Shown here one piece after another: positions 35,141 through 46,045 of a stretch of 64,000 bases of DNA. The position numbers and the translations under genes were made by a program. Source of the DNA: Niveispirillum fermenti (GTDB lineage: Bacteria > Pseudomonadota > Alphaproteobacteria > Azospirillales > Azospirillaceae); assembly GCF_048066175.1 (NCBI RefSeq), contig NZ_JBLTXA010000021.1, positions 1 through 64,000 of the forward strand, written 5' to 3'. Position 1 is the stretch's first letter, and every line of letters begins with the position of its first letter. A model generated the notes under the pieces. The model made no database searches. It was not told the DNA's origin and saw only the letters and a program-made list of their open reading frames with translations.

Positions 35141-37354
35141 TCAGATCTTGATGGTCAGCGAGACGCTGGCGTTGCGGCCAGGCTGGGTATAGCTGTCGCG
35201 CACGGCGGAGGTGGAGGACAGGCCGCGCACATCGCTCCACCACCAGTATTTGCGGTCCGTGATGTTGAAGATGCCGGCCCGCAGGGTCGCCGCCTCGCCG
35301 ATGCGCCAGCGGGCCGTGGCATCCAGCACGATGAAATCGCCGGGCGTGAAGCAGGAGGGGGTGCAGGCCGCCGCGATGCGCCCCGCCGATTTGGATGCCG
35401 AATAGACGGCCGAGATTTCGCCGCCGAAGCGGCCTTCCTCCGGCTCCTCCCAGCTTACGCCCATCGTGACCTTCACGGGGTCGATACTGTCCAGCGGCGC
35501 CTTCACCCCGCCCGATGTCTGGTCGCCCTTGGCATAGGAGGCGGCGGCCAGCAGGCCGAAACCCTCCCCCAGTTCCACCGTCGCCTTGCCCTCGACCCCG
35601 CGGATCGTGACCTTGCTGAGGTTGACATACTGATAGGTGGCGGGGTTGGCGGCCGTGAAGTTCCCGGACACGAAGATCTGTTCGATGAAATCATCGTACC
35701 AGCCCTTGAAGCCCGTGACGGAAGCCTGCCAGCCGCCGCCCCGCAGGCGCACGCCCAGTTCCACCGTCCGGCTGCTTTCCGGCTTCAGGTCGGGATTGGA
35801 GATGGAGCGATAGTTCTGGATGGGATTGCTGAAACCGTTATTCACCTGGCTGGGCGCGGGGGCCTTGAAGCCTTCCGCATAATTGGCGAACAGCCCGGCC
35901 CCGTCGGAAAGCCAGTAGAGGGCGGCGAATTTCGGGGAGAAATGGTCGTCGCTCTGCCCCGTCGGGGTGCCGATGAACAGCGGATCATTCTTGGGGTCGA
36001 TCTTGTAATAATCGTAGCGCAGGGCCGGATACAGTGACAGGGAGCCGTTCAGGAGGCTGATCTCATCCTGGATGAACAGACCGGCCAGGACATGGTCGGT
36101 GGTCGGGAAGGCGCGCGTGGGATAGGTCTCGCCGGCCGGCGGGATGGTGCCGTCGCGCGTTCCCACCTGCCGGGTCAGCGAATAATCGCCGCCATAGACC
36201 AGAAGGTGGCTGATGCCGCCGCCTGTGAAGCGCGTCGTGGCATCGGCATTGATGCCCGTGACCTTGTTGTCGAAAGTGTTGATGCGCAGCCGGTCGGCCG
36301 CCGTGTAGCGGTCTTCGGCCGAATATTGGCGCGTCTCGCTGTCCTGGCGGTAAAGCGTCCAGTGCAGGCTGTCGATGAAGCCGCCATCGGCCGGGTCATA
36401 GCGATGGTCCAGGCTGACCCGGTCGCGCCGGGCCGTGTCATGGGCCTGCAATGACAGGGTGCTTGTCGATGCCGTCGGCACGGGCGCCACGGCCGTCAGC
36501 ACGTCGGCCGTCATGTCATGGTCGAACAATTCATAGGTCAGGCGCAGCACATGGTCGGCATTGGGCCGCCAGACCAGCTTGGCCAGCGCCGAATTGTCGC
36601 CGATATCCTGCGGATTGGCCGCCGTGCGGGTGCTGTCGCCCGTGCGGATCGTGCCCTGGTTCTCCGTCTCCTTGCCGTCGCGGCGGTTATAGGCCAGCAT
36701 CGCCGACCATTGGCCGGCCCGGCCCGCCAGGACAAAGCCCTTGCCCCAGCTCCGGTCCGCATCGCTGTAGCCGACCTTCACCTCGCCGCCATAGGCCTTG
36801 CCGTCCCGGATCAGATCTTCCGGGTCCTTGGTGACGAAGCTGACGGCACCGGCCAGCCCGTCCGATCCGTAAAGCGCAGAGGCGGGGCCACGCAGGATTT
36901 CCACCGACTTCAGCAGATCCAGATCAACATAGTCGCCGCGCCCCACCGACTGGCCGCCGAAAGCGAAGGCGTCGGGTGCGCGGATGCCGTCTGTCTGGAT
37001 CAGCACGCGGTTGCCTTCCAGGCCGCGGATGTTGAAGCCGCTGTTGCCGTCGCGGCCCGTGCTGGCACCGGCCGCCGTGAACCGGGCGGGGGAGGAACGC
37101 ACGGACACGCCGGGTTCGTAGCGGACCAGGTCCTTGATGTCGGTGACCAGCCGGTCCTTCACCTTCTCCTCGCCGATGACGCTGACCGTGGCCGGAGCGT
37201 CCACCGTTTCCTTGGGCGTGCGGGTGGCGATCACCGTGATCTCACTGACCTGCATATCGGCGCCCGCCATCGCCACTTCCGTCGCCTGGCCCCAGGCCGG
37301 CATCGTCATGGCCGCCATCACCACGGGCAGCGCCGTCATCGTCAACCGCTTCAC
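35141..37354 (-). CDS. TonB-dependent receptor (hemoglobin/heme type)
   Basis: An outer-membrane receptor of about 737 residues. A signal peptide (KRLTMTALPVVMAAMTMPAW) is followed by a TonB box region (SEITVIATRTPKETVDAPAT), a plug with NIRGLEGNRVLIQTDGIR and ILRGPASALYGSDGLAGAVS, then a beta barrel ending in SVSLTIKI. The plug sequences match the hemoglobin/transferrin/lactoferrin receptor group. The GTG at 37354 is favoured because GGAG lies six bases upstream and it gives a compact signal peptide; ATG 37372 and 37339 are alternatives. A Fur-box-like site lies upstream (37406-37424). DUF6607 follows downstream. Confidence 0.9.
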   Translation of the reverse strand: MKRLTMTALPVVMAAMTMPAWGQATEVAMAGADMQVSEITVIATRTPKETVDAPATVSVIGEEKVKDRLVTDIKDLVRYEPGVSVRSSPARFTAAGASTGRDGNSGFNIRGLEGNRVLIQTDGIRAPDAFAFGGQSVGRGDYVDLDLLKSVEILRGPASALYGSDGLAGAVSFVTKDPEDLIRDGKAYGGEVKVGYSDADRSWGKGFVLAGRAGQWSAMLAYNRRDGKETENQGTIRTGDSTRTAANPQDIGDNSALAKLVWRPNADHVLRLTYELFDHDMTADVLTAVAPVPTASTSTLSLQAHDTARRDRVSLDHRYDPADGGFIDSLHWTLYRQDSETRQYSAEDRYTAADRLRINTFDNKVTGINADATTRFTGGGISHLLVYGGDYSLTRQVGTRDGTIPPAGETYPTRAFPTTDHVLAGLFIQDEISLLNGSLSLYPALRYDYYKIDPKNDPLFIGTPTGQSDDHFSPKFAALYWLSDGAGLFANYAEGFKAPAPSQVNNGFSNPIQNYRSISNPDLKPESSRTVELGVRLRGGGWQASVTGFKGWYDDFIEQIFVSGNFTAANPATYQYVNLSKVTIRGVEGKATVELGEGFGLLAAASYAKGDQTSGGVKAPLDSIDPVKVTMGVSWEEPEEGRFGGEISAVYSASKSAGRIAAACTPSCFTPGDFIVLDATARWRIGEAATLRAGIFNITDRKYWWWSDVRGLSSTSAVRDSYTQPGRNASVSLTIKI

Positions 37355-37405
37355 TTCCCACTCCGCGCTCATTTGCGAACAGTTCTTAATTGCATAATGA
37401 ATATG

Positions 37406-37424
37406 GAAATGAGAATCAATCGCA
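37406..37424. promoter_or_regulatory. Fur-box-like site
   Basis: The segment GAAATGAGAATCAATCGCA contains ATGAGAATCAAT, which matches ATGATAATCATT of the classical Fur box at 10 of 12 positions. It lies about 50-70 bp upstream of the TonB receptor start and about 65 bp before the divergent acylase gene, in an AT-rich stretch suitable for promoters. Alphaproteobacteria may use Irr or RirA instead, so the regulator is uncertain. Confidence 0.45.
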
Positions 37425-37488
37425 AAAATGGGTGATGGATACATTCATGGGCAGGACGCCTTAATTCCTTGCCGAGCCCTTAACCAAA

Positions 37489-39930
37489 ATGGAAACTGCG
37501 CCCTTCACCGACGACGGAACCGCAACGGGGGCGATGGTGGCGCGTGCAAGGAGACGGGGACGGGGACGCGGCTGGGTGCGTGGCCTGGGCTATGGTGTCG
37601 TGGGGCTTATGGGCGTCGTGGCCCTGACGGCCGGGGCCTTCACCATCAATCTTTACGCTTCCCGACCCTTGCTGGAGGGCGCGCATCCGGTTCAGGGCCT
37701 GACGGGCGCCGTCGCCATCGGCCGCGATGCCCAGGGCGTGCCCGTGCTGGAAGCCGGCAGCCGCGACGACCTGGCCCGGGCGCTGGGCTTCCTGCATGGC
37801 CAGGAACGGTTCTTTCAGATGGACCTGATCCGCCGGTCCTCGGCCGGCGAGCTGTCGGCCCTGCTGGGCCCGGTGGAGGTGGTGAAGAATATCGACCGGC
37901 AGCGCCGGCTGCACCGGTTCCGCCATCGCGCCCAGCAGGCGCTGGCCACCGCCACCCCGGAACATCGCCGCCTGCTGGAAGCCTATGCCGATGGCGTCAA
38001 CCAGGGGCTTGCCGCGCTGGGCGGGCGGCCCTTCGAATATACGCTGCTGCTGTCCTCTCCCCGGCCCTGGCAGGTGGAAGACAGCATCCTGGCCGTCTAT
38101 TCCATGTATCTGGACCTTCAGGACGACAAGGCACTGGGCGACCGCATCCGCGCCCAGGTGTGGGAAAGGCTGGGGCCCGAGCTGGCGGCGTTCCTTTATC
38201 CGGGCGGCACGCCGCTGGATTCCGCCCTGGATGGCAGCGCCCTGCCGCAACCCGACATGCCGGCCGGCCTGCCCGACCATCTGCGCCAGGCACGCACCCG
38301 TACCCCCTGGCCCGCCGAAGGTCCCAGCCCCGGCAGCAACGGCTGGGCCGTGGGCGGGGCGCTGACCGCCACCGGGGCGGCGCTGGTGGCCAATGACATG
38401 CATCTGGGCGTCACCGTGCCGGGCATCTGGTACCGCGCCCGCCTGCGCCAGACAGGGCCGGAGCCGCTGGACGTCACGGGCGTCACCCTGCCCGGCATGC
38501 CGCTGGTGGTGGCGGGCAGCAATGGCAAGGTGGCCTGGGGCTACACCAATTCCTATATCGACACGGCCGACGCCATCGTGCTGGAACCCGTGGACGGCGC
38601 GCCGGACCAGTACCGCACGCCCGGCGGGCCCAAGCCGCTGACCCGCGTGACGGAGGAAATCTGCCCCGCCTGGGGCGATTGCGAACCGATGGTGATCGAG
38701 GAGACGATCTGGGGCCCCGTGGTGGAAACGCGGGAGGACGGAACCCGCATCGCCCTGCGCTGGACGGCGCATGAACCGGATGCCATCAACATGACCGGCA
38801 TGCTGGGGCTGGAGCGCGCCGCGTCGGTCCCCGATGCCATCATCCAGGCCCACGCCGCCCGGCAGCCGCAGCAGAACCTGATCGTGGGCGATGCGGACGG
38901 CAATGTCGCCTGGACCATCATGGGGGCCGTGCCGGCCCGGTTCGGCACCGATGGGCAGCAACCGGAAAGCTGGGCCGACGGCACGCGCGGCTGGCACGGC
39001 TTGCTGCCGCCCGAACAGGTGCCCGTCATCGCCAATCCGGAAGATGGCCGTATCTGGACCGCCAATGCCCGCATCGTGGGGGGCGAGGCCTATGCCCTGC
39101 TGGGCGATGGCGGCTATGACATGGGCGGACGCCAGGGACAGATCCGCGACGCGCTGTTCGCGCGTGACCGTTTCCTGCCCACCGACATGCTGGCCATCCA
39201 ACTGGACGACCGCGCCGCCACCCTGGATTTCTGGCAGGCGCAATTGCTGGCCGCGCTGCGGGCGCGCCAGGACCGGCCCGGCCTGGCGGGATGGCAGGCA
39301 GCCGTGGAGAACTGGGGCGGACGGGCCATACCGGACAGCACGGGCTACCGCCTGGTGCGGGCCTTCCGTTCCGCCCTGGCGGGGACCACCTATGGCGCCT
39401 ATCTGGGGCTGGAAAAGGAAGCGCCCCGCAACCGGGCGGCCCGTCAGCAGGAGGCGCCGCTGCGCCGGCTGCTGGTGGAACGGCCGGCCGGCCTGGTGCC
39501 GCCGGGATATGATGACTGGGATGCCCTGATCGACGCCGCCCTGGCCCGGATGGAGACGGAGGTCGCAACGGCCGGCGGTCTGGACCGCTTCACCTGGGGC
39601 CAGCGCAACGTGTCGGCCGTGCAGCATCCGCTGGCCCGCATCCTGCCACCCGTGGGCTGGTTGACCGATCCCCCGGAACGCAGCCTGCCCGGCGACACCC
39701 TGATGCCCCGCGTCCAGGGACCGGGCTTCGGGGCCAGCGAGCGATTCGCCGTGTCCCCCGGCCACGAGGCCGACGGCTATTTCCATATGCCCGGCAGCCA
39801 GAGCGGCCACCCGCTCTCCCCCTATTATCTGGCGGGTCATGCCGACTGGCAGGAAGGGCGGCCGACCCCGTTCCTGCCCGGCGAGGCGCGCTGGGTCCTG
39901 ACCCTGGAACCGCCGGCACAGGGGGATTGA
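37489..39930 (+). CDS. Penicillin acylase family N-terminal nucleophile hydrolase
   Basis: A precursor of about 813 residues. An N-terminal basic segment and membrane helix (GYGVVGLMGVVALTAGAFTI) direct export. The alpha region has GRDAQGVPVLEAGSRDDLARALGFLHGQERFFQMDLIRR in conserved order; autocleavage should occur before Ser283 in PSPGSNGWAVGG, freeing the nucleophile. Later conserved parts are NDMHLGVTVPGIWY and NSYIDTAD. The family includes penicillin G acylases and acyl-homoserine-lactone acylases, so substrates may be beta-lactams, quorum signals or N-acyl amino acids. A later ATG at 37534 has a better ribosome site. It is divergent from the TonB receptor. Confidence 0.88.
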   Translation: METAPFTDDGTATGAMVARARRRGRGRGWVRGLGYGVVGLMGVVALTAGAFTINLYASRPLLEGAHPVQGLTGAVAIGRDAQGVPVLEAGSRDDLARALGFLHGQERFFQMDLIRRSSAGELSALLGPVEVVKNIDRQRRLHRFRHRAQQALATATPEHRRLLEAYADGVNQGLAALGGRPFEYTLLLSSPRPWQVEDSILAVYSMYLDLQDDKALGDRIRAQVWERLGPELAAFLYPGGTPLDSALDGSALPQPDMPAGLPDHLRQARTRTPWPAEGPSPGSNGWAVGGALTATGAALVANDMHLGVTVPGIWYRARLRQTGPEPLDVTGVTLPGMPLVVAGSNGKVAWGYTNSYIDTADAIVLEPVDGAPDQYRTPGGPKPLTRVTEEICPAWGDCEPMVIEETIWGPVVETREDGTRIALRWTAHEPDAINMTGMLGLERAASVPDAIIQAHAARQPQQNLIVGDADGNVAWTIMGAVPARFGTDGQQPESWADGTRGWHGLLPPEQVPVIANPEDGRIWTANARIVGGEAYALLGDGGYDMGGRQGQIRDALFARDRFLPTDMLAIQLDDRAATLDFWQAQLLAALRARQDRPGLAGWQAAVENWGGRAIPDSTGYRLVRAFRSALAGTTYGAYLGLEKEAPRNRAARQQEAPLRRLLVERPAGLVPPGYDDWDALIDAALARMETEVATAGGLDRFTWGQRNVSAVQHPLARILPPVGWLTDPPERSLPGDTLMPRVQGPGFGASERFAVSPGHEADGYFHMPGSQSGHPLSPYYLAGHADWQEGRPTPFLPGEARWVLTLEPPAQGD

Positions 39931-39948
39931 TGGAAAGTACACTTTCCA

Positions 39949-39966
39949 TGTAAAGCATGCTTGACA
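39949..39966 (+). promoter_or_regulatory. Operator-like site 1 with embedded -35 element, upstream of the membrane protein/XRE pair
   Basis: TGTAAAGCATGCTTGACA is an imperfect palindrome of form TGTAAA-N6-TTGACA. Its right half is a perfect -35 hexamer, TTGACA (39961-39966), with a weak -10 candidate (CATATG) 18 bp downstream inside operator 2. A further palindrome, TGGAAAGT-AC-ACTTTCCA (39931-39948), abuts it. Confidence 0.5.
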
Positions 39967-39981
39967 AGCCGGAGCGACATT

Positions 39982-40013
39982 CTCCATATGTAAAACATAC
40001 TTTACATATGGAG
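39982..40013 (+). promoter_or_regulatory. Operator-like site 2: perfect inverted repeat
   Basis: CTCCATATGTAAA (39982-39994) and TTTACATATGGAG (40001-40013) are perfect 13-bp arms around ACATAC. The core TGTAAA-N6-TTTACA (39989-40006) repeats the pattern of site 1, with centres 40 bp apart. It ends just at the ribosome site of the membrane protein gene. XRE repressors of this type often autoregulate, so the XRE product of the second gene is the likely ligand (inference). Confidence 0.6.
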
Positions 40014-40019
40014 GGGACA

Positions 40020-40397
40020 ATGCTTGTTTTGCGCCGCTGCGCCATCGAACTGATCGCCGGCATCGCCTATGCCGGCATGCTGCTGGGCACCAACCATGCG
40101 GTGAAATCGGGGATGGTGCCCGATGCATGGCTGGTGCCGACGGCCCTGCTACCCATGCTGCCCTGTGTGGCCATCCTGTGGGCGATCACCCGGCATATCC
40201 GCCGGATGGACGAGTTCCAGCGCCGGCTGCAGTTCGAGGCGATTGCCTTTTCCTTCGCCGCCACCGCGATGCTGACCTTCAGCTATGGCTTCCTGGAAGG
40301 TGCCGGCTTGCCGAAACTGTCGATGTTCGTCATCTGGCCCCTGATGGCCGGCCTCTGGGTCATCGGCCAGGGCGTTGCCCGCTACCGCTATCGCTGA
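40020..40397 (+). CDS. Small multi-pass membrane protein
   Basis: A 125-residue protein with about four hydrophobic helices (ELIAGIAYAGMLLGTNHA, AWLVPTALLPMLPCVAILWA, AIAFSFAATAMLTFSYGFLE, LSMFVIWPLMAGLWVIGQG) and a cytoplasmic RHIRRMDEFQRRLQFEA loop. The GGAGGGG ribosome site fixes the start. An XRE regulator begins 11 bp after its stop. Pairs of a membrane protein of this type and a small XRE regulator recur in proteobacteria, but I do not know a function. Confidence 0.8.
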   Translation: MLVLRRCAIELIAGIAYAGMLLGTNHAVKSGMVPDAWLVPTALLPMLPCVAILWAITRHIRRMDEFQRRLQFEAIAFSFAATAMLTFSYGFLEGAGLPKLSMFVIWPLMAGLWVIGQGVARYRYR

Positions 40398-40408
40398 CGG
40401 GTGGGGAC

Positions 40409-40600
40409 ATGAAGAACCGATTGAAGGATCTGCGGGCCGAGCGCGGCTGGTCGCAGGGCGATCTCGGCGAGAAGCTCGCCGTATCGCGGCAGACCGTGAA
40501 TGCCCTGGAAAATGGCCGCTATGACCCCAGCCTGCCGCTGGCCTTTGCCATCGCCCGGCTGTTCGGCCAGCCGATCGAGGCAATTTTCCAGGATGATTGA
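40409..40600 (+). CDS. XRE-family transcriptional regulator (YgzD/PBSX type)
   Basis: A 63-residue protein that is almost only a helix-turn-helix: MKNRLKDLRAERGWSQGDLG, then KLAVSRQTVNALENGRYDPS and LPLAFAIARLFGQPIEAIF. It is the size of the short stand-alone Cro/C1-type regulators. It is cotranscribed with the membrane protein gene and probably binds the two TGTAAA-N6-TTnACA sites upstream of that gene. GTGGGGAC precedes the ATG. Confidence 0.85.
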   Translation: MKNRLKDLRAERGWSQGDLGEKLAVSRQTVNALENGRYDPSLPLAFAIARLFGQPIEAIFQDD

Positions 40601-40730
40601 TGCAGCCGAAGCCTTCATCCTGTCGCCAGGCATGAAAAAGCACGCGCAAGGAACGGATACCTTGCGCGTGAAGGGGGATGACTGGTTCCGGCCCCCCCTG
40701 GGCCAGAACCATCGGCGGACCGGGCCGAAA

Positions 40731-41438
40731 CTATACCAGACGGAAATCCAGGTTGCAGATGCGGGCCGTCGTGCCGGCCGCGGACCGGTCGATGGCCTGG
40801 AAATCCAGTGCGGCAAGGCCGGTGCGTCCCGCGGCCGGGACGAAACGGACGCGCTTGCCCTGGAAATGCACCTGGCTTCCTTCCACGGGGGACTGGAACA
40901 CCCGGCCCACCTGGGCGGCGATTTCCGCCGGGGGGGCGGCATCAACCGCGACATCGGCGGCCACAATGTCCGACGCCACACCGCTGCGGGCATAATCACG
41001 GCCCACCGGGTCCCCCCACCAGCCGTTCGGCAGCGAATATCTGTAGGTTTCCAGATAGGTGCCGAACCGCTTGGGATCGAACTGGATCATATCCTGGCCA
41101 CGGAACAGCATGTCGCGGGTCAGGCGCAGCTTCTCCGCCGCCGCCCGCTCACGGAAGGCCTCGGCGTCGAAGGTCTGGAAGACGATCATGTAGCCGCCCT
41201 CCCCGCCCTTCTCGGCAAACCAGCGATGCAGGCGGTGGTCGGGTTTCACCGGCTGGACGAGTTCGAACATCGTCGGGCCGATCATCATCATCTCGTTGCG
41301 GAAGCCCAGAATCTCGCCCATGTCGTGGCGGTGGCCGGGCGCGATCTTCAGGAAGGACTGTATCCGGGCCGATACGGCATCGATGTCGGGGCTGGCCAGG
41401 ACATAGTGGCGGATCACGTGCGGTTTGGTCTCGCTCAT
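40731..41438 (-). CDS. VOC-fold-like protein (cytoplasmic paralogue of the next gene)
   Basis: A 235-residue protein without a signal peptide. It starts HVIRHYVLASPDIDAVSARI, continues MIGPTMFELVQPVKPDHRLH, GGYMIVFQTFDAEAFRERAA and DMIQFDPKRFGTYLETYRYS, then WWGDPVGRDY. The layout of two similar halves with His and Glu near strand ends suggests the vicinal oxygen chelate fold (glyoxalase/extradiol dioxygenase), though I could not align it to a named family. It is clearly homologous to the protein encoded at 41450-42256, 11 bp upstream on the same strand. Both follow a TonB receptor gene. Confidence 0.7.
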   Translation of the reverse strand: MSETKPHVIRHYVLASPDIDAVSARIQSFLKIAPGHRHDMGEILGFRNEMMMIGPTMFELVQPVKPDHRLHRWFAEKGGEGGYMIVFQTFDAEAFRERAAAEKLRLTRDMLFRGQDMIQFDPKRFGTYLETYRYSLPNGWWGDPVGRDYARSGVASDIVAADVAVDAAPPAEIAAQVGRVFQSPVEGSQVHFQGKRVRFVPAAGRTGLAALDFQAIDRSAAGTTARICNLDFRLV

Positions 41439-41449
41439 CCGTCCCTCCC

Positions 41450-42256
41450 TTATACGAAGCGCAGCTTGACGCCGCCGATGCGGGCCCAGTCACCGACCCG
41501 CACCTTTTCCCGCGCCTTCAGGTCCAGCGCCACCAGGCCGCGCCACTGGCCCTTGGCCTCCACGAAATTCAGGGTCCGGTCCTCGAAATGGACGCGCGTC
41601 CCCTCCTGCCGGGCCAGGAACAGCCGGGCCGTCTGCGCGGCGATGGCCTCGGGGTCCTCCACCGCGATCTCGCCGCCCACCACGTCGGACGCCACGCGGG
41701 CGTCGGGATAGGGGCGGTTGCGCGGATCACCCCACCAATCCTCCTCGGGGGTGTATTTGTAGAGTTCGAAATGCGTGCCGAAATGCTTGTAGTCGAACTG
41801 GAGCATGTGCTGCCCCTTGAACATCATGTCCCGCGTCAGGGCCAGCCCCTCCGCCGCGGCGCGCGCCTTCAGCGCGTCGGGGTCGAAGGTCTGCATCACC
41901 ACCATGAAGCCGCCATCGCCGCCGCGTTCATCGAACCAGCGGTTCAGCAGATGGTCGGGCTTGATGGGCTGGACGACCTCGATCATGGTCGTCCCCACCT
42001 TCAGCATGGTGCTGTAGAAACCATACTGCTCCGTGACGCCCGGCCCTTCCTTCCTGGGCATGGGGGGCAGGCCCAGCACCTCATAGATCTGGTCGCACAC
42101 GAATTCCATGTCATGGGTGGCCAGCACATAGTGCCGGATGCGGATCGGCCGCTCGGTCGCGGCGCCGGCACCGGCCAGCGGCATCGCCGAGAGGCCCAGC
42201 GCCGCCATGGAGGCACCCATCAACGTGCGACGGGTCATTTCCGGATTGTCTTCCAT
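41450..42256 (-). CDS. VOC-fold-like protein with twin-arginine-type signal
   Basis: A 268-residue protein. An N-terminal MTRRTLMGASMAALGLSA segment followed by a small-residue site (AGAGAA) looks like a Tat signal. The mature part shares long conserved stretches with its neighbour: RIRHYVLATHDMEF, TTMIEVVQPIKPDHLLNRWF, GGFMVVMQTFDPDALKARAA, MLQFDYKHFGTHFELYKYT and WWGDP. Export of a folded, perhaps metal-bearing, VOC protein to the periplasm is inferred. It lies between the TonB receptor gene and its cytoplasmic paralogue. AGGGTTTAGGG precedes ATG 42256; ATG 42238 is a second candidate. Confidence 0.7.
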   Translation of the reverse strand: MEDNPEMTRRTLMGASMAALGLSAMPLAGAGAATERPIRIRHYVLATHDMEFVCDQIYEVLGLPPMPRKEGPGVTEQYGFYSTMLKVGTTMIEVVQPIKPDHLLNRWFDERGGDGGFMVVMQTFDPDALKARAAAEGLALTRDMMFKGQHMLQFDYKHFGTHFELYKYTPEEDWWGDPRNRPYPDARVASDVVGGEIAVEDPEAIAAQTARLFLARQEGTRVHFEDRTLNFVEAKGQWRGLVALDLKAREKVRVGDWARIGGVKLRFV

Positions 42257-42287
42257 CCCTAAACCCTTTCTTTGCCTTATCCCTGGT

Positions 42288-44528
<2,241 letters not shown>

Positions 44529-45106
44529 CTTTCCCCCCTGTGTTTATGTTTTGTGAGTATGGTTATACAAGTAATTATGCCCCATATCAATACCAGTCGA
44601 TAACCGAAAGGTTTCTGATCAAATCCATATTTTTCAGATAGTTACGCAAATGATCGCTCGGCGGAACCAAAATTGCACAAAAATACTGACCAGGGACGAT
44701 CGGTGAAGGGTTGGAATCGCCCGGCCGCAAGACCGTCACAAGCCGGCCCGGCAGGGCATAGCCGTCGCAGCAGCCCGGCGATAGCGTGGGCGCGCGGCAG
44801 GCGGCGGGCCGGGGGAAGCATCGGGACAAGGAACGGCAAAGGGCGCAAACGGCCGAAAGCCTTGTTAACCAAGAAGCATCACCGGGGGGCCCTTCCCATG
44901 CCCCCCATGTCGGTGCGGCCATCCTGGCGGGCGCGCCGGGCTGTGCCGCGGCACGGCCCCGTCCCGAACCGCCCGCCGCCTGCGGTTCTCCCATCCACCG
45001 CCATCAATGGATGGGGACGGGAGACAACCGATCAGGGAAAGATTATAGGGAATAACATATCGCCGACCCGTCCTGGCCAGCGGACCGCCGGGTCAGAGCC
45101 GGAGGG
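44529..45106. other. Intergenic region upstream of the second TonB receptor
   Basis: About 580 bases separate the receptor start from the truB stop, both on the minus strand. The receptor-proximal 120 bases are AT-rich and hold a promoter. I see no supported gene in 44650-45106: the frames present are Arg/Pro-rich and have no ribosome site. No terminator is obvious after truB. Confidence 0.5.
44562..44590 (-). promoter_or_regulatory. Sigma-70-type promoter of the TonB receptor/VOC operon
   Basis: On the minus strand TTGATA (44585-44590) and TATAAC (44562-44567) are spaced by exactly 17 bp, each matching consensus at four or five positions. Transcription would start about 25 bases before the receptor ATG, in a leader holding the GGGGGGAAAG ribosome site. 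Confidence 0.55.
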
Positions 45107-46045
45107 TTAGAGATTAAGTACCCGGGCCGGGCGGATTTCCGCCCCGTCCAGCCGGACAAGCGCGACGGGCAATCCCTCGCACAGGGCCAGTGCCGCGCCG
45201 TCGCCGCCCGCCCCGTCGCGCAAGGTTTCCAGCCGGGTCAGGTCGGCCCGGCGCAGCAGGGAGACCGCCTGGCCATGGCGCAGCCGTTCGGCCTCCACGG
45301 ACGTAAGGTCGATGGCGGGCAGCCGGTCCAGCGGGGCGGCCACGGGCAGCAGCAGGCTGTCCGGCACGCCATCCGCCACGACCTGTTCAAGCTGTTCCAG
45401 GGTGACCGCGTCCTTCAGGCTGAAGGGCCCGACGGACAGCCGGCGCAGTACCGTGATATGACCGACCGTGCCGACGGCCCGGGCCAGATCGCGGGCCAGT
45501 GACCGCATATAGGTGCCCTTGCCGCATTCCACCTCGAATTCGGCATGGTCGGCATCCGGCCGGCCGGTGAGGTGGAAACCGTCGATGCGGACGGTGCGGG
45601 CGGCCAGTTCCACGGCCTCCCCCTCCCGCGCCAGGTCATAGGCGCGCTCGCCATCGACCTTGATGGCGGAATATTGGGGGGGGACCTGGGTGATCAGACC
45701 CTGGAACGCCTCCAGCGCCTTTTCGATCTGCGCATCGGTGGGGCGCACGGGGCTGGTGGCGATGACCTGCCCGGCGCGGTCGTCGGTGTCCGTCGCCTCC
45801 CCGAACCTGCAGACGAATCGATAGGTCTTGTGTCCGTCCATGGCATATTGGACGGTCTTCGTCGCCTCGCCGAAGGCGATGGGCAGGATGCCCGTGGCGA
45901 TGGGGTCCAGCGTGCCGCCATGGCCCGCCTTCTCCGCCTTCATCAGCCAGCGGACCTTGGCCATGGCCTGCGTGCTGGTCATGGTGCCGGGCTTGTCCAG
46001 CACCAGCCAGCCATGGCGGGGAACGCCCTTGCGCTTACGCGCCAT
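45107..46045 (-). CDS. truB: tRNA pseudouridine(55) synthase
   Basis: A 312-residue enzyme that makes pseudouridine 55 in tRNA. The active-site motif GHGGTLDPIATGILPIAFGE places the catalytic Asp at residue 47. WLVLDKPGTMTSTQAM, KTYRFVCRFGEATDTDD, and the later GKGTYMRSLARDLARAVGT are typical. The start overlaps the rbfA stop by 11 bp, the usual rbfA-truB order. rpsO, often next, is not here. Confidence 0.95.
   Translation of the reverse strand: MARKRKGVPRHGWLVLDKPGTMTSTQAMAKVRWLMKAEKAGHGGTLDPIATGILPIAFGEATKTVQYAMDGHKTYRFVCRFGEATDTDDRAGQVIATSPVRPTDAQIEKALEAFQGLITQVPPQYSAIKVDGERAYDLAREGEAVELAARTVRIDGFHLTGRPDADHAEFEVECGKGTYMRSLARDLARAVGTVGHITVLRRLSVGPFSLKDAVTLEQLEQVVADGVPDSLLLPVAAPLDRLPAIDLTSVEAERLRHGQAVSLLRRADLTRLETLRDGAGGDGAALALCEGLPVALVRLDGAEIRPARVLNL

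Noticed and set aside
44673..45110. A 145-codon Arg/Pro-rich frame upstream of the second TonB receptor
   Set aside because: Composition is that of an untranslated GC-rich frame, without ribosome site or family features.
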